A stretch of 64,000 nucleotides of DNA, from the NCBI RefSeq assembly GCF_900113865.1, contig NZ_FOQY01000014.1, forward strand, positions 62,001-126,000, in the 5' to 3' direction. A program made the position numbers and the translations under genes. Source of the DNA: Streptosporangium canum. Its GTDB lineage: Bacteria; Actinomycetota; Actinomycetes; Streptosporangiales; Streptosporangiaceae. Below are positions 54,283 to 61,800 of the stretch, piece by piece; positions within the stretch are counted from its first letter, which is position 1, and each line of letters opens with the position of its first letter. A model generated the notes under the pieces. The model searched no databases. It saw only the letters and a list, made by a program, of their open reading frames with translations, and had not been told where the DNA came from.

Positions 54283-54470
54283 GAACCCCGCAAAACCCCC
54301 GCAGCGCGAACCCCCGCAAAACCCCTCACAGCGCGAACCTGCAAAGCCCCACAGCACGAACCCCGCAAAACCCCCGCAGCGCGAACCTCCGCAAAACCCC
54401 TCACAGCGCGAACCTGCAAAGCCCCACAGCACGAACCCCGCAAAACCCCGCAGCACGAACCCCTGCAAAA
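54283..54470. repeat. 75-bp tandem repeats made of GCGAACC / GCAAAACCCC units
   Basis: Two 75-bp units (54283-54357 and 54358-54432) differ at one base; a third partial unit follows from 54433. Each is made of shorter motifs such as GCAGCGCGAACC and GCAAAACCCC, related to the 15-bp repeats at 53115. The region ends about 30 bp before the stop of the carboxyltransferase gene. Confidence 0.8.
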
Positions 54471-54533
54471 CCCACCGCAGCGCGAACCCCGGCCCTCGAA
54501 CCTCCCCTAGCCGCTCTCACGGCACCCCCAAGG

Positions 54534-56048
54534 TCACCCGATCCGGCGGTACCGTCCGCGGCGCGCGGCGATCCGTTCCGCGGGGTCGCGCCGGGCAAGC
54601 GCGACGAGCTCCTCTTCGATGACCACGCCCATGCGCGCGAGGAACACCTCCGGTTCGTCGGCGGCGTCCGGGAGTTCCGCGACGATCCGGTCGACGACAC
54701 CGTTTCTCAGCAGATCGGTGGAGCGCACCCCCTGCCGCTGGGCGATCTCCGCCGCCCGGTCGGTCGTCCGGTACAGGATCGCGGAGGCCCCTTCGGGGGG
54801 AAGCGGGGAGAGCCAGGCGTGCTGTGCCGCGATGACGCGATCGGCAGGCAGCAGGGCGAGCGCTCCGCCGCCGACTCCTTCCCCCATCAGGAGACACACG
54901 GTCGGCGAGGGAAGGATCACGAGGTCCGCCAGGCAGCGTGCGATCTCGCCGGCCAGCCCGCCCTCCTCGGCCTCCCGGGACAGTGCGGCACCGCCCGTGT
55001 CGATGATGGTCACCAGGGGCAACCCCAGCTCGGCTGCCAGGTGCATGCCGCGGCGAGCCGCTCGGAGCCCCGCCGGGCCGAGAGCGGGATGACCGTCCGG
55101 CAGGTCCCGGTCATGACCGAGGACCACGCAGGGGGCGGTCCCGAAGCGGGCGAGGGCGAGCAGCAGGGCCGGGTCTCGTTCGCCCGAGGCGGTCCCGCTC
55201 AGCGGGGTGACGTCACTGGCCGCCCGGGCGAGCAGGGCTCGCACCCCCGGGCGGTCGGCGCGCCGGGACCTGCCGATCGACTCGGCGGCGGGGAGACTGC
55301 CGACCGGTGCGGTGACCGATCCGCTGGAGGCGCCGTGCACGGGAAGACCGGCCGCCGGAAGCTCCCGCGGCGCGTGCAGGACGTTCAGGACGCGTGCCAC
55401 CGTCTCGGCGAGCCGGGACGGCGGGAACACCGCGTCCAGCAGGCCGTGCGCGAAGAGGTTCTCCGCGGTTTGCACGCCGTCGGGAAACGGCGCGCCGTGT
55501 ATGGCCTCGTAGACGCGGGGTCCCAGGAAGCCGACGAGCGCGCCGGGCTCGGCGGCCGACACGTGGCCGAGCGATCCCCAGGAGGCCAGTACGCCGCCGG
55601 TGGTGGGGTGCCGGAGGTAGACGAGGTAGGGCAGTCCCGCCTTCCGGTGGTCGGCGATCGCCGCCGTCACCTTCACCATCTGGACGAAGGCCAGGGTGCC
55701 CTCCTGCATCCGTGTGCCGCCCGACGAAGGCGACGCGAGGAGGGCTAGCCCTTCACGGGTGGCGCGCTCGACCGCTCGTACGAGCCGCTCGCCGGCCTCG
55801 ACCCCGATGGATCCGCCGAGGAAGGCGAACTCGCATGTCATGACCGCGACCCGGTGTCCGCCGATCGTGCCCTCTCCCGTGACGACGGCCTCGTCCAGGT
55901 TGGTGCGTTCCCGGGCGCGGGCCAGATCGGCGCGGTAGGCGGGGTCGGCGGGTACGGAGGAGACGGGTTCGTCCCAGCTCCGCCAGGATCCGGGATCCAC
56001 GACGGCCTCGATGAGGGAGACGGAGCCGAGTCCCGCCTGGACGGTCAT
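54534..56048 (-). CDS. Fused acyl-CoA carboxyltransferase (AccD-AccA type)
   Basis: 504 residues from ATG 56048. The N-terminal half is beta-like: DEAVVTGEGTIGGHRVAVMT, FLGGSIGVEAGERLVRAVER, SSGGTRMQEGTLAFVQMVK. The C-terminal half is alpha-like: LVTIIDTGGAALSREAEEGG, AGEIARCLADLVILPSPTVC and [20 protein letters not shown]. The N-terminal zinc ribbon of AccD is missing. It transfers a carboxyl group to or from acyl-CoA through biotin. No biotin carboxylase or carrier gene is in the window, so it must use partners from elsewhere or act on malonyl-type CoA. First downstream gene of the catabolic cluster, 43 bp after the CoA-transferase. Confidence 0.85.
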   Translation of the reverse strand: MTVQAGLGSVSLIEAVVDPGSWRSWDEPVSSVPADPAYRADLARARERTNLDEAVVTGEGTIGGHRVAVMTCEFAFLGGSIGVEAGERLVRAVERATREGLALLASPSSGGTRMQEGTLAFVQMVKVTAAIADHRKAGLPYLVYLRHPTTGGVLASWGSLGHVSAAEPGALVGFLGPRVYEAIHGAPFPDGVQTAENLFAHGLLDAVFPPSRLAETVARVLNVLHAPRELPAAGLPVHGASSGSVTAPVGSLPAAESIGRSRRADRPGVRALLARAASDVTPLSGTASGERDPALLLALARFGTAPCVVLGHDRDLPDGHPALGPAGLRAARRGMHLAAELGLPLVTIIDTGGAALSREAEEGGLAGEIARCLADLVILPSPTVCLLMGEGVGGGALALLPADRVIAAQHAWLSPLPPEGASAILYRTTDRAAEIAQRQGVRSTDLLRNGVVDRIVAELPDAADEPEVFLARMGVVIEEELVALARRDPAERIAARRGRYRRIG

Positions 56049-56091
56049 GGGCGCCGATCCGTGACCGCGGGCGTGTGTACCAGCACTGATG

Positions 56092-57255
56092 TCATGTCTC
56101 CAACCAAGCCAGGATCGTGTCGGTGTGCTCGCCCAGGGTCGGTGGCGGCAGGTGCCCGTCCCGCCCCCCGGCGTACGGGGCGTCGTCAAGTCGCAGCGGC
56201 GGCCCCGGCAGGGTCACCACGCCGAGCGTGGGGTGCTCGACGTCGATGAGCAGCCCCTGCGACCGGGTTTGCGGCCACTCGTACACCTCGTCGAGGGTGC
56301 GGACCCTGCCCGCGGGGATCCCCGCCCGGTCGAGCCGTGCCAGCCACACCTCGGCGGGTTCGGCGGCGAAGGCGGCTTCGATCGTGTCGATCAGCTGCCG
56401 CCGGTGGGCGACGCGGTCGCCGTTGACCGCGAATCGCGGGTCGGCCGGATCCAGCCCGACGAGCGGCGCGAACGCCCGCCACAGGCCGTCGCTGCCGACC
56501 GCCACCTGGATGGGCGCGTCCGCGGTGTGGAACAGGCCGTACGGGCAGATGGACGGGTGGTGGTTGCCGGTCGGCCGCGGCACCTCACCGGCCACCGTCC
56601 ACCGGGTGCCCTGGAAGGCGTGGACCCCCACGATCGCCGCGAGCAGGCTGGTGCGCACCACTCGGCCCCTGCCCGTGCGCGCGCGTTCGTGCAGCGCCGA
56701 GACCACGCCGTACGCGCCGTACATGCCGGCCAGAAGGTCGCCGATCGGGACGCCCACCCTCGTCGGTTCCTCGGCCGACGGGCCGGTCAGCGTCATGAGC
56801 CCGGCCTCGCCCTGGGCGATCTGGTCGTAGCCCGCCCGGCCGCCTTCGGGCCCGTCGTGCCCGAAGCCGCTGATCGACAGGATCACGAGTGCGGGATTGA
56901 GCTCGTGCAGGCGCTCGGTGGAGAAGCCCAGGCGGGCCAGCACGCCGGGACGGAAGTTCTCCACCAGCACGTCGGCCCGTCCGACGAGCCGGCCGAGCAC
57001 GTCACGCCCCGTCTCGGACTTGAGGTCCAGCGCGATTGATTCCTTGTTGCGGTTGCAGGACAGGAAGTAGGTCGATTCGCGCCGGCCCTCAGGCCCCACG
57101 AAAGGAGGGCCCCAGCTTCGGGTGTCATCGCCGGAGCCGGGCTGCTCCACCTTGATGACCCGCGCTCCCATGTCTCCGAGCATCATGGCCGCGTGCGGGC
57201 CCGCGAGTGCTCTGGACAGGTCGAGGACGACCACGTCGGACAGCGGTCCGGTCAT
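56092..57255 (-). CDS. CaiB/BaiF-family (family III) CoA-transferase
   Basis: 387 residues from ATG 57255, with AAGGTG upstream. VVVLDLSRALAGPHAAMMLG, DMGARVIKVEQPGSGDDTRS, NRNKESIALDLKSETGRD, ADVLVENFRPGVLARLGF and VGVPIGDLLAGMYGAYGVVS (with the catalytic Asp) are the family signatures. It moves CoA between carboxylic acids. Lies between the cupin and the carboxyltransferase genes on the same strand; together they would activate a carboxylic acid and change its carboxylation state. Confidence 0.9.
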   Translation of the reverse strand: MTGPLSDVVVLDLSRALAGPHAAMMLGDMGARVIKVEQPGSGDDTRSWGPPFVGPEGRRESTYFLSCNRNKESIALDLKSETGRDVLGRLVGRADVLVENFRPGVLARLGFSTERLHELNPALVILSISGFGHDGPEGGRAGYDQIAQGEAGLMTLTGPSAEEPTRVGVPIGDLLAGMYGAYGVVSALHERARTGRGRVVRTSLLAAIVGVHAFQGTRWTVAGEVPRPTGNHHPSICPYGLFHTADAPIQVAVGSDGLWRAFAPLVGLDPADPRFAVNGDRVAHRRQLIDTIEAAFAAEPAEVWLARLDRAGIPAGRVRTLDEVYEWPQTRSQGLLIDVEHPTLGVVTLPGPPLRLDDAPYAGGRDGHLPPPTLGEHTDTILAWLET

Positions 57256-57279
57256 GTGTGTCACCTTGGGATCCGCCGA

Positions 57280-57747
57280 TCAGGCGCGCCTGAGTCTCTC
57301 GTGCAGCGCCGGGCCGACGAGCTTGGCCTCGTACTTGGCGTAGATGGCCTCGATCTCCTCCTGACCGGCGCCTTCGGGCAGCTCGTCGAACTCGCCGAAG
57401 AGCTCCTCGTACCCACCGGGGGTCATGATGTTGATGACCCGCACCGGCCCCTGGTCCTCGCGCAGGTTGTCGAAGGTGTGGGGAAGGCCGGGCGGGACCG
57501 TCGCGAAGTCCCCCGGCTCCAGGTCGTACACCTCCTCGCCCATCTGGATGGTGAGCACGCCGCTGAGGATGTAGAAGGTGTCCTCCTGCCGCTCGTGGAC
57601 GTGGAGCTTCGGGCCGGTGTGGAACTCGAGATCCATGATCATGAAGTCGATCCGGCCTTCCGTGTCACGGCCACCGACCTTGAAGAGCGCCGGGCCGGTC
57701 TCGTAGGCCTTGCCTTCGGATCCCCGGACAACTATCCCTCGCAGCAT
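57280..57747 (-). CDS. Cupin-domain protein
   Basis: 155 residues from ATG 57747, fixed by AGGAGG. Cupin motif 1: GPKLHVHERQEDTFYILSG, motif 2: LEPGDFATVPPGLPHTFDN, with the metal-binding His/His/Glu/His set present. The C-terminal part is helical (GAGQEEIEAIYAKYEAKL). Single cupins may be isomerases, dioxygenase-like enzymes or small-molecule sensors; which is not clear. First gene of the leftward transcript of the catabolic cluster. Confidence 0.85.
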   Translation of the reverse strand: MLRGIVVRGSEGKAYETGPALFKVGGRDTEGRIDFMIMDLEFHTGPKLHVHERQEDTFYILSGVLTIQMGEEVYDLEPGDFATVPPGLPHTFDNLREDQGPVRVINIMTPGGYEELFGEFDELPEGAGQEEIEAIYAKYEAKLVGPALHERLRRA

Positions 57748-57941
57748 CGCATCCTCCTGTGCTCTGTCCGCCGTCCCGTGTGACGTCGTTACGCCACACA
57801 TCGAACGGCTTGGTCCTTCGTATTACCTTGAACCACTATTCTCCCCGCTCCAGATTTCTGTCAAGGCCGAAAAGGGCCGATTTGGCGCTTGATCACGTCG
57901 CTGAGCGGGATGTTCTCCAGGAAACAGTGCGTGAACGACTC

Positions 57942-57970
57942 TTGACGCACAGGTTCGCCTCCCCTACACA
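57942..57970 (+). promoter_or_regulatory. Promoter of the NCS1 permease gene
   Basis: TTGACG (57942-57947), 17-bp spacer, TACACA (57965-57970). The predicted start falls at about 57977, directly before the shared CGTATGACAAAG motif. Confidence 0.5.
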
Positions 57971-57978
57971 ATGGAATA

Positions 57979-57990
57979 CGTATGACAAAG
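57979..57990 (+). promoter_or_regulatory. Shared 12-bp motif, copy 1 (CGTATGACAAAG)
   Basis: One of three similar sequences in front of the permease, GntR and deaminase-like genes (consensus CGTAKGACRAAG). Here it lies at the predicted transcription start, and ATACGTAT overlapping its left end is palindromic. Candidate operator for the GntR regulator of the cluster. Confidence 0.5.
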
Positions 57991-58031
57991 CTCACCCTGA
58001 TTTCAAGATCGAGCGGTGGAGAGGTGGCGTA

Positions 58032-59495
58032 ATGAGTGCCGGAGACAACGAACGGCGAGAACTCGAGGAAGCCCTGCACGTCGACGAGATCGGCATCAGG
58101 CCCGTACCGCCCGAAGGACGGGACGCCACGGCGCTGCAGCAGTTCTGGATATGGGCGGGCGCGAACCTCGCACCGATCAGCTGGATCGTCGGGACCGTGG
58201 GCATAGCACTGGGGCTGAGCCTGCTCGAGACCATCCTCATCGCCGTCATCGGACAGGCCGTCGGCGCCCTCATCTTCGGCCTGTTCGCGCTGATGGGACA
58301 CCGCACCGGCGTCAACCAGATGGTCCTCGCGCGGGCGACGTTCGGACGCCGCGGCGCCTATCTGCCCGCGCTGCTGCAGACGCTCATGGCCACGGGATGG
58401 ATCGGCATCAACACCTACGTCGTGCTGGACCTCTGTCTTGGCATCGCCCACCAGATGGGCCTGCAGCCCAGTGACACCGTCAAGTACGGGCTGGCGGTCG
58501 CGATCATGATCGTCCAGGTCGTCATCGGCGTCCTGGGCTTCTACGCGATCCGCACGTTCGAGAAGTACACCGTCCCGGTCGTGGCCGTGGTCATGGTGGT
58601 CATGACCGTGGTGGTGCTGACCAGGCTCGAGGACATCAGCTGGACCGAATCGTCGCTGGCCGGCGGCGAGCGGTTCACCGCCGCCACCCAGCTGCTGACC
58701 GCGGTCGGCGTCGGATGGGGGATGGGGTGGATCACGTGGGCCTCGGACTACAGCAGGTTCACCCGGCCCGGCGTCTCCCCCAAGCGCCTGTACGCCGCCT
58801 CGGCGATGGGCATCTTCACCCCCCTGGCCTGGCTGTCGGTTCTCGGAGCGCTCTCCGGTACGGCCTCGCAGGCGGGCGATCCGGCCGAGATCGTCGCCTC
58901 CCTCTTCGGCATCATGACCGTTCCCGTCCTGTTCGTGATCCTGCACGGCCCGGTGGGCACCAACATCGTGAACATCTACACCGCCTCGCTCGGACTTCTC
59001 TCGCTCGACATGAAGCTCAAGCGCACCACCGCCAGCCTGCTCACCGGTGTGATCGGTTTCCTGCCGCTGTTCGTCTTCATCGAGTCCGAGAGCTTCGCCG
59101 CCGGTTTCACCAACTTCATGTCGTCGGTGGTCATATGGCTCAGCCCCTGGGCCGGTGTGACGCTGGTCGACTGGTACGTCGTACGCAGGCGGCAGGTGGA
59201 CTGCGACGGGCTCTACGCCGACCCGCGCACCTCCCGGTACGGCGACGTCAACATGCGAGCGGTCTCGGCGTTCCTCGCCGGCCTCGCCTCCGCCTGGGCG
59301 TTCCAGTACGGTGCCGTCGAAGCCTTCCAGGGCCCCGTCGCCCGCGCGATGGGGAACGTGGATCTCTCCTGGGCGGCCGGCATGGGCGTCAGCGCCGTCC
59401 TCTACTTCCTGCTGACACGGGGGCGGGCGGGCGCCGCGGCGGCACCCCCTGCCCGCCAGGTCGGATCGGCGGGCGAAAACGTGGTGTCTTCGTGA
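58032..59495 (+). CDS. NCS1-family nucleobase/cytosine-type permease
   Basis: 487 residues, twelve membrane helices. ALQQFWIWAGANLAPISWIV, GQAVGALIFGLFALMGHRTG, NQMVLARATFGRRGAYLPAL and TWASDYSRFTRPG are family signatures. The N-terminus has the usual cytoplasmic stretch of about 35 residues. ATG 58032 follows GGAGAGGTGG. NCS1 carriers import nucleobases, hydantoins, allantoin, thiamin or nicotinate-like rings with Na or H. In this cluster it should bring in the nitrogen-containing substrate. Confidence 0.9.
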   Translation: MSAGDNERRELEEALHVDEIGIRPVPPEGRDATALQQFWIWAGANLAPISWIVGTVGIALGLSLLETILIAVIGQAVGALIFGLFALMGHRTGVNQMVLARATFGRRGAYLPALLQTLMATGWIGINTYVVLDLCLGIAHQMGLQPSDTVKYGLAVAIMIVQVVIGVLGFYAIRTFEKYTVPVVAVVMVVMTVVVLTRLEDISWTESSLAGGERFTAATQLLTAVGVGWGMGWITWASDYSRFTRPGVSPKRLYAASAMGIFTPLAWLSVLGALSGTASQAGDPAEIVASLFGIMTVPVLFVILHGPVGTNIVNIYTASLGLLSLDMKLKRTTASLLTGVIGFLPLFVFIESESFAAGFTNFMSSVVIWLSPWAGVTLVDWYVVRRRQVDCDGLYADPRTSRYGDVNMRAVSAFLAGLASAWAFQYGAVEAFQGPVARAMGNVDLSWAAGMGVSAVLYFLLTRGRAGAAAAPPARQVGSAGENVVSS

Positions 59496-59523
59496 GGGCG
59501 TCCATCCAACATGTAACGTATAT

Positions 59524-59535
59524 CGTAGGACGAAG
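59524..59535 (+). promoter_or_regulatory. Shared 12-bp motif, copy 2 (CGTAGGACGAAG)
   Basis: Lies 27 bp before the GTG of the GntR gene, preceded by GTAACGTATAT. Same motif as at 57979 and 60500, with two differences from the first. Confidence 0.45.
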
Positions 59536-59562
59536 ACAGAGTGCCAACTCAGAGAAGGCAGC

Positions 59563-60294
59563 GTGGCCATTCAGCCGTTCAACAAGGCACCTCTCGTGGA
59601 TCAGGTGCGGGGCACCATCCTCAAGGCCATCCTCGACAAGCAGTTCGTCGACAAACTGCCCAACGAAGACGATCTGGCCGGCATGCTCAACGTGAGCCGC
59701 ACGACGGTCCGCGGCGCGCTGGCGAGCCTGGAGCGGGAAGGGATCATCACCCGGCGCCGCGCGCTGGGCACGACGATCAACCAGCATGTCCATCCCTCCG
59801 CGCTGGCCCTGCAACGGCTGGTCGGCTTCACGGACCTGCTGCGGGAGAAGGGGCACGACGTCCATGTCGAGGCGGATCGCTCCAGGGTGGAGCGGCTGCC
59901 GCAGGACGTGGTCGCGGCCTTCGGCGACAGCCTCCCCGACGGGGAGACGTTCCTCACCGACACCCGCTTCTACGCCGACGGGCACCTGGCGATCTGCATC
60001 CGCGACGCGGTTCCGTGGTCCCTGCTCCAAGACCCCTCCGGCCTGCCCCAGCAGGGCCCGCCCACGCAGTTCGATTTCGCGCGCGCCTATCTGGTCGAGC
60101 CCATCGACCACGCGGTCGTCGAGATCCTGGCCACGGTGAGCCGGAGCGGCGAGACACGGCTGCAGGTGCCCGAGGGTGAGGCGTTCACCCGGCTCCTGGA
60201 ACGCCACTACACACGTGAAGGCCGCATGATGGCCGTGTCGCTCGTCGACGTCGACAACGGTTACGTGGTGTTCGAGGTCGTCCGCCGGATGTGA
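59563..60294 (+). CDS. GntR-family regulator with UTRA effector domain
   Basis: 243 residues from GTG 59563 (GAAGG upstream). Winged helix at 8-75: VDQVRGTILKAILDKQFVDK, LPNEDDLAGMLNVSRTTVRG, ALASLEREGIITRRRALGT. The rest is a UTRA (HutC-type) ligand domain with TRFYADGHLAICIRDAVPWS and a C-terminal LLERHYTREGRMMAVSLVDV. Likely the pathway-specific repressor of the surrounding cluster, sensing the substrate or an intermediate. A strong terminator follows. Confidence 0.88.
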   Translation: MAIQPFNKAPLVDQVRGTILKAILDKQFVDKLPNEDDLAGMLNVSRTTVRGALASLEREGIITRRRALGTTINQHVHPSALALQRLVGFTDLLREKGHDVHVEADRSRVERLPQDVVAAFGDSLPDGETFLTDTRFYADGHLAICIRDAVPWSLLQDPSGLPQQGPPTQFDFARAYLVEPIDHAVVEILATVSRSGETRLQVPEGEAFTRLLERHYTREGRMMAVSLVDVDNGYVVFEVVRRM

Positions 60295-60331
60295 GCGGTT
60301 TCGACGGCCCACCATGCGACCCAGCATGTGA

Positions 60332-60370
60332 GGAGCGGTCCGCGTCGGTGACGCGGGCCGCTCCTTTTTT
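60332..60370 (+). terminator. Intrinsic terminator after the GntR gene
   Basis: GGAGCGGTCCGCGTC - GGT - GACGCGGGCCGCTCC: a 15-bp stem with one non-canonical pair, followed by TTTTTT (60365-60370). One of the clearest intrinsic terminators in the window. Confidence 0.85.
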
Positions 60371-60497
60371 CACGCCGCACGTCTGACTCTCCCGTCGGAC
60401 CACGGCGCCCAGGCGGCCGGAGAGCGGCCCCGTCGGGCACCTCGCATCCCTGTTCCACTTCTCAGATCAGACATCTTGCCGCTAAAGTCATTTGTAG

Positions 60498-60511
60498 TAC
60501 GATAGACAAAG
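60498..60511 (+). promoter_or_regulatory. Shared 12-bp motif, copy 3 (CGATAGACAAAG) overlapping a -10 box
   Basis: TTGCCG (60476-60481), 16-bp spacer and TACGAT (60498-60503) form a promoter; the motif begins inside the -10 hexamer (60500-60511). It lies 15 bp before the start of the deaminase-like gene. Confidence 0.5.
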
Positions 60512-60526
60512 AGAGAGGGAGGTGCC

Positions 60527-61279
60527 ATGGAACTCCTAGATTTCCACCCGGGCGGATACCGCTTCATCAAGGTCGAAGGCGTGTTCCAGTTCTCCAGCGG
60601 AGTGGCCGCGGCCCCGGGGTTCGCGTTGGAGCGGGTGCGCTTCGCCCGCCCCGTTCCGCTCGCCGAGGGCTTCGCCGCCGTCGAGAGACATCTGGCGGCC
60701 ATCGGACGGCCGACCACCGCGTTCGCGGCCTGCGAGCTGAGGTCGTCGGCCCCCTTCACCGAGCAGGGGTTCGTCGACTTCAACCGCGTGTACGTCAAGA
60801 CCCTGGAACGCTGGGGTCTCTACTCCGACGGCGTCAACCCGGTGGCCCGGACGAACGTCTGCCCCGCCTACGACAAGCCCGAAGTGCCGTCGCTGCACGC
60901 TTTCTCGTACACGGTCGAGTCCGACAGCCCTCATCCGACCTTCGTGCTGGCAGGCAACGCCGAGTGCGCCCAAGGTCCGGGCGAGTATCGCGACAGCATC
61001 GTCCGCCGGGGAGAGACGTCCATCGACGCCATGCGCGACAAGCTGCGTTTCGTCCGGGCGGAGCAGGAGGAGCGGCTCCGTGTGCTCGGCCTCCAATGGA
61101 GCCATGTCCTCAGCACTCAGGCCTACACCCTGCACGAGGTGGGACCGCTGCTCCGCGAGGAGATCTTCGCCTACGGCGCCGGCACCGGGGCGGTCACCTG
61201 GCACCTGGCCAGCCCGCCGGTGGTCGACTGCGAGTACGAGATGGACGCGCGTACCGTGCTGCGCGAAATTCTCCTGTGA
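60527..61279 (+). CDS. Conserved protein, possibly CnbZ-like aminomuconate deaminase
   Basis: 250 residues. ATG 60527 follows GGGAGG. Distinct stretches: LDFHPGGYRFIKVEGVFQFS, GFALERVRFARPVPLAEGFA, RPTTAFAACELRSSAPFTEQ, GFVDFNRVYVKTLERWGLY and ARTNVCPAYDKP. The layout is of two RidA-like halves. From memory it resembles proteins annotated as 2-amino-5-chloromuconate deaminase (CnbZ); I cannot check this. With RidA, a fumarylacetoacetase-family enzyme and an amidase downstream, a deamination of a ring-cleavage product is a reasonable guess. Confidence 0.5.
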   Translation: MELLDFHPGGYRFIKVEGVFQFSSGVAAAPGFALERVRFARPVPLAEGFAAVERHLAAIGRPTTAFAACELRSSAPFTEQGFVDFNRVYVKTLERWGLYSDGVNPVARTNVCPAYDKPEVPSLHAFSYTVESDSPHPTFVLAGNAECAQGPGEYRDSIVRRGETSIDAMRDKLRFVRAEQEERLRVLGLQWSHVLSTQAYTLHEVGPLLREEIFAYGAGTGAVTWHLASPPVVDCEYEMDARTVLREILL

Positions 61280-61394
61280 TCCACAGCAGGACGATCACGA
61301 CCGGCTCCCGCCGGGCCGGCGCGGGCCGTCACCGGCTCCGTCACCGGCGCCCGGCAGAACATCATCGGAACGAACCCTCACGTGAAGGGCCGTC

Positions 61395-61796
61395 ATGGCG
61401 AAGCAGCAAGTGACATCGGAAGCCGTCAGTTCCCCCAGCGGGCACTTCTCCCAGGCGATCGCGACCCAGGCGCGCGGCAGGCTCCTGTTCCTGTCCGGGA
61501 TGACGGCGCGCCTGCCCGACGGCACGGTCACCGGAGCGGGCGACATCGACGCGCAGACCCGGCGCGTCTGCGACAACATGAAGAACCTGGTCGAGGCGGC
61601 GGGCGGGGCGATGGAGGACATCGTGCGCGTCGACGTCTTCGTCAGGAACATCGAGCACTTCGCGGCGATCCACCGGGTGCGTCGCGAGTACTTCCCCTCG
61701 CCGCCGCCGGCTTCGACCCTCCTTGAGGTGTCGAAGATGGTCCACCCCGACATGCTCATCGAGATCAACGCCATCGCTGTCATCCAGGACATGTGA
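61395..61796 (+). CDS. RidA/YjgF-family protein
   Basis: 133 residues. SGHFSQAIATQARGRLLFLS, GMTARLPDGTVTGAGDIDAQ, TRRVCDNMKNLVEAAGGAME and VFVRNIEHFAAIHRVRREYF match the family; PPPASTLLEVSKMVHPDMLI contains the usual Arg/Lys position as Thr, so the canonical imine-hydrolysing Arg (R-x-x-V/x) is not present as such. Members hydrolyse enamine/imine intermediates or deaminate aminomuconate or aminoacrylate. Five bases separate it from the next gene. Confidence 0.82.
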   Translation: MAKQQVTSEAVSSPSGHFSQAIATQARGRLLFLSGMTARLPDGTVTGAGDIDAQTRRVCDNMKNLVEAAGGAMEDIVRVDVFVRNIEHFAAIHRVRREYFPSPPPASTLLEVSKMVHPDMLIEINAIAVIQDM

Positions 61797-61800
61797 CGAT

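Larger units (their letters stand above)
53183..54285. repeat. Large inverted repeat built around two 117-bp elements
   Basis: Left arm 53183-53356 and right arm 54111-54285 are almost identical when one is reversed (one clear mismatch, CAG/TAG, in the 47 bp beyond the element). Weaker homology extends inward: left 53357-53545 matches reversed 53915-54110, including GTAGCTGAAGCGTCGCTGTC and GGGGCACCAGCTTCGGTGAG. The unpaired centre (53546-53914) holds an IS200/IS605-like hairpin and short repeats. No recognisable gene lies inside. Confidence 0.8.

Noticed and set aside
53050-54510. Open frames through the repeat region (LRGFA or PQREP repeats, Arg/Pro-rich proteins)
   Set aside because: They follow the 15- and 75-bp repeats in several frames and on both strands at once, have no family features and no ribosome-binding sites.
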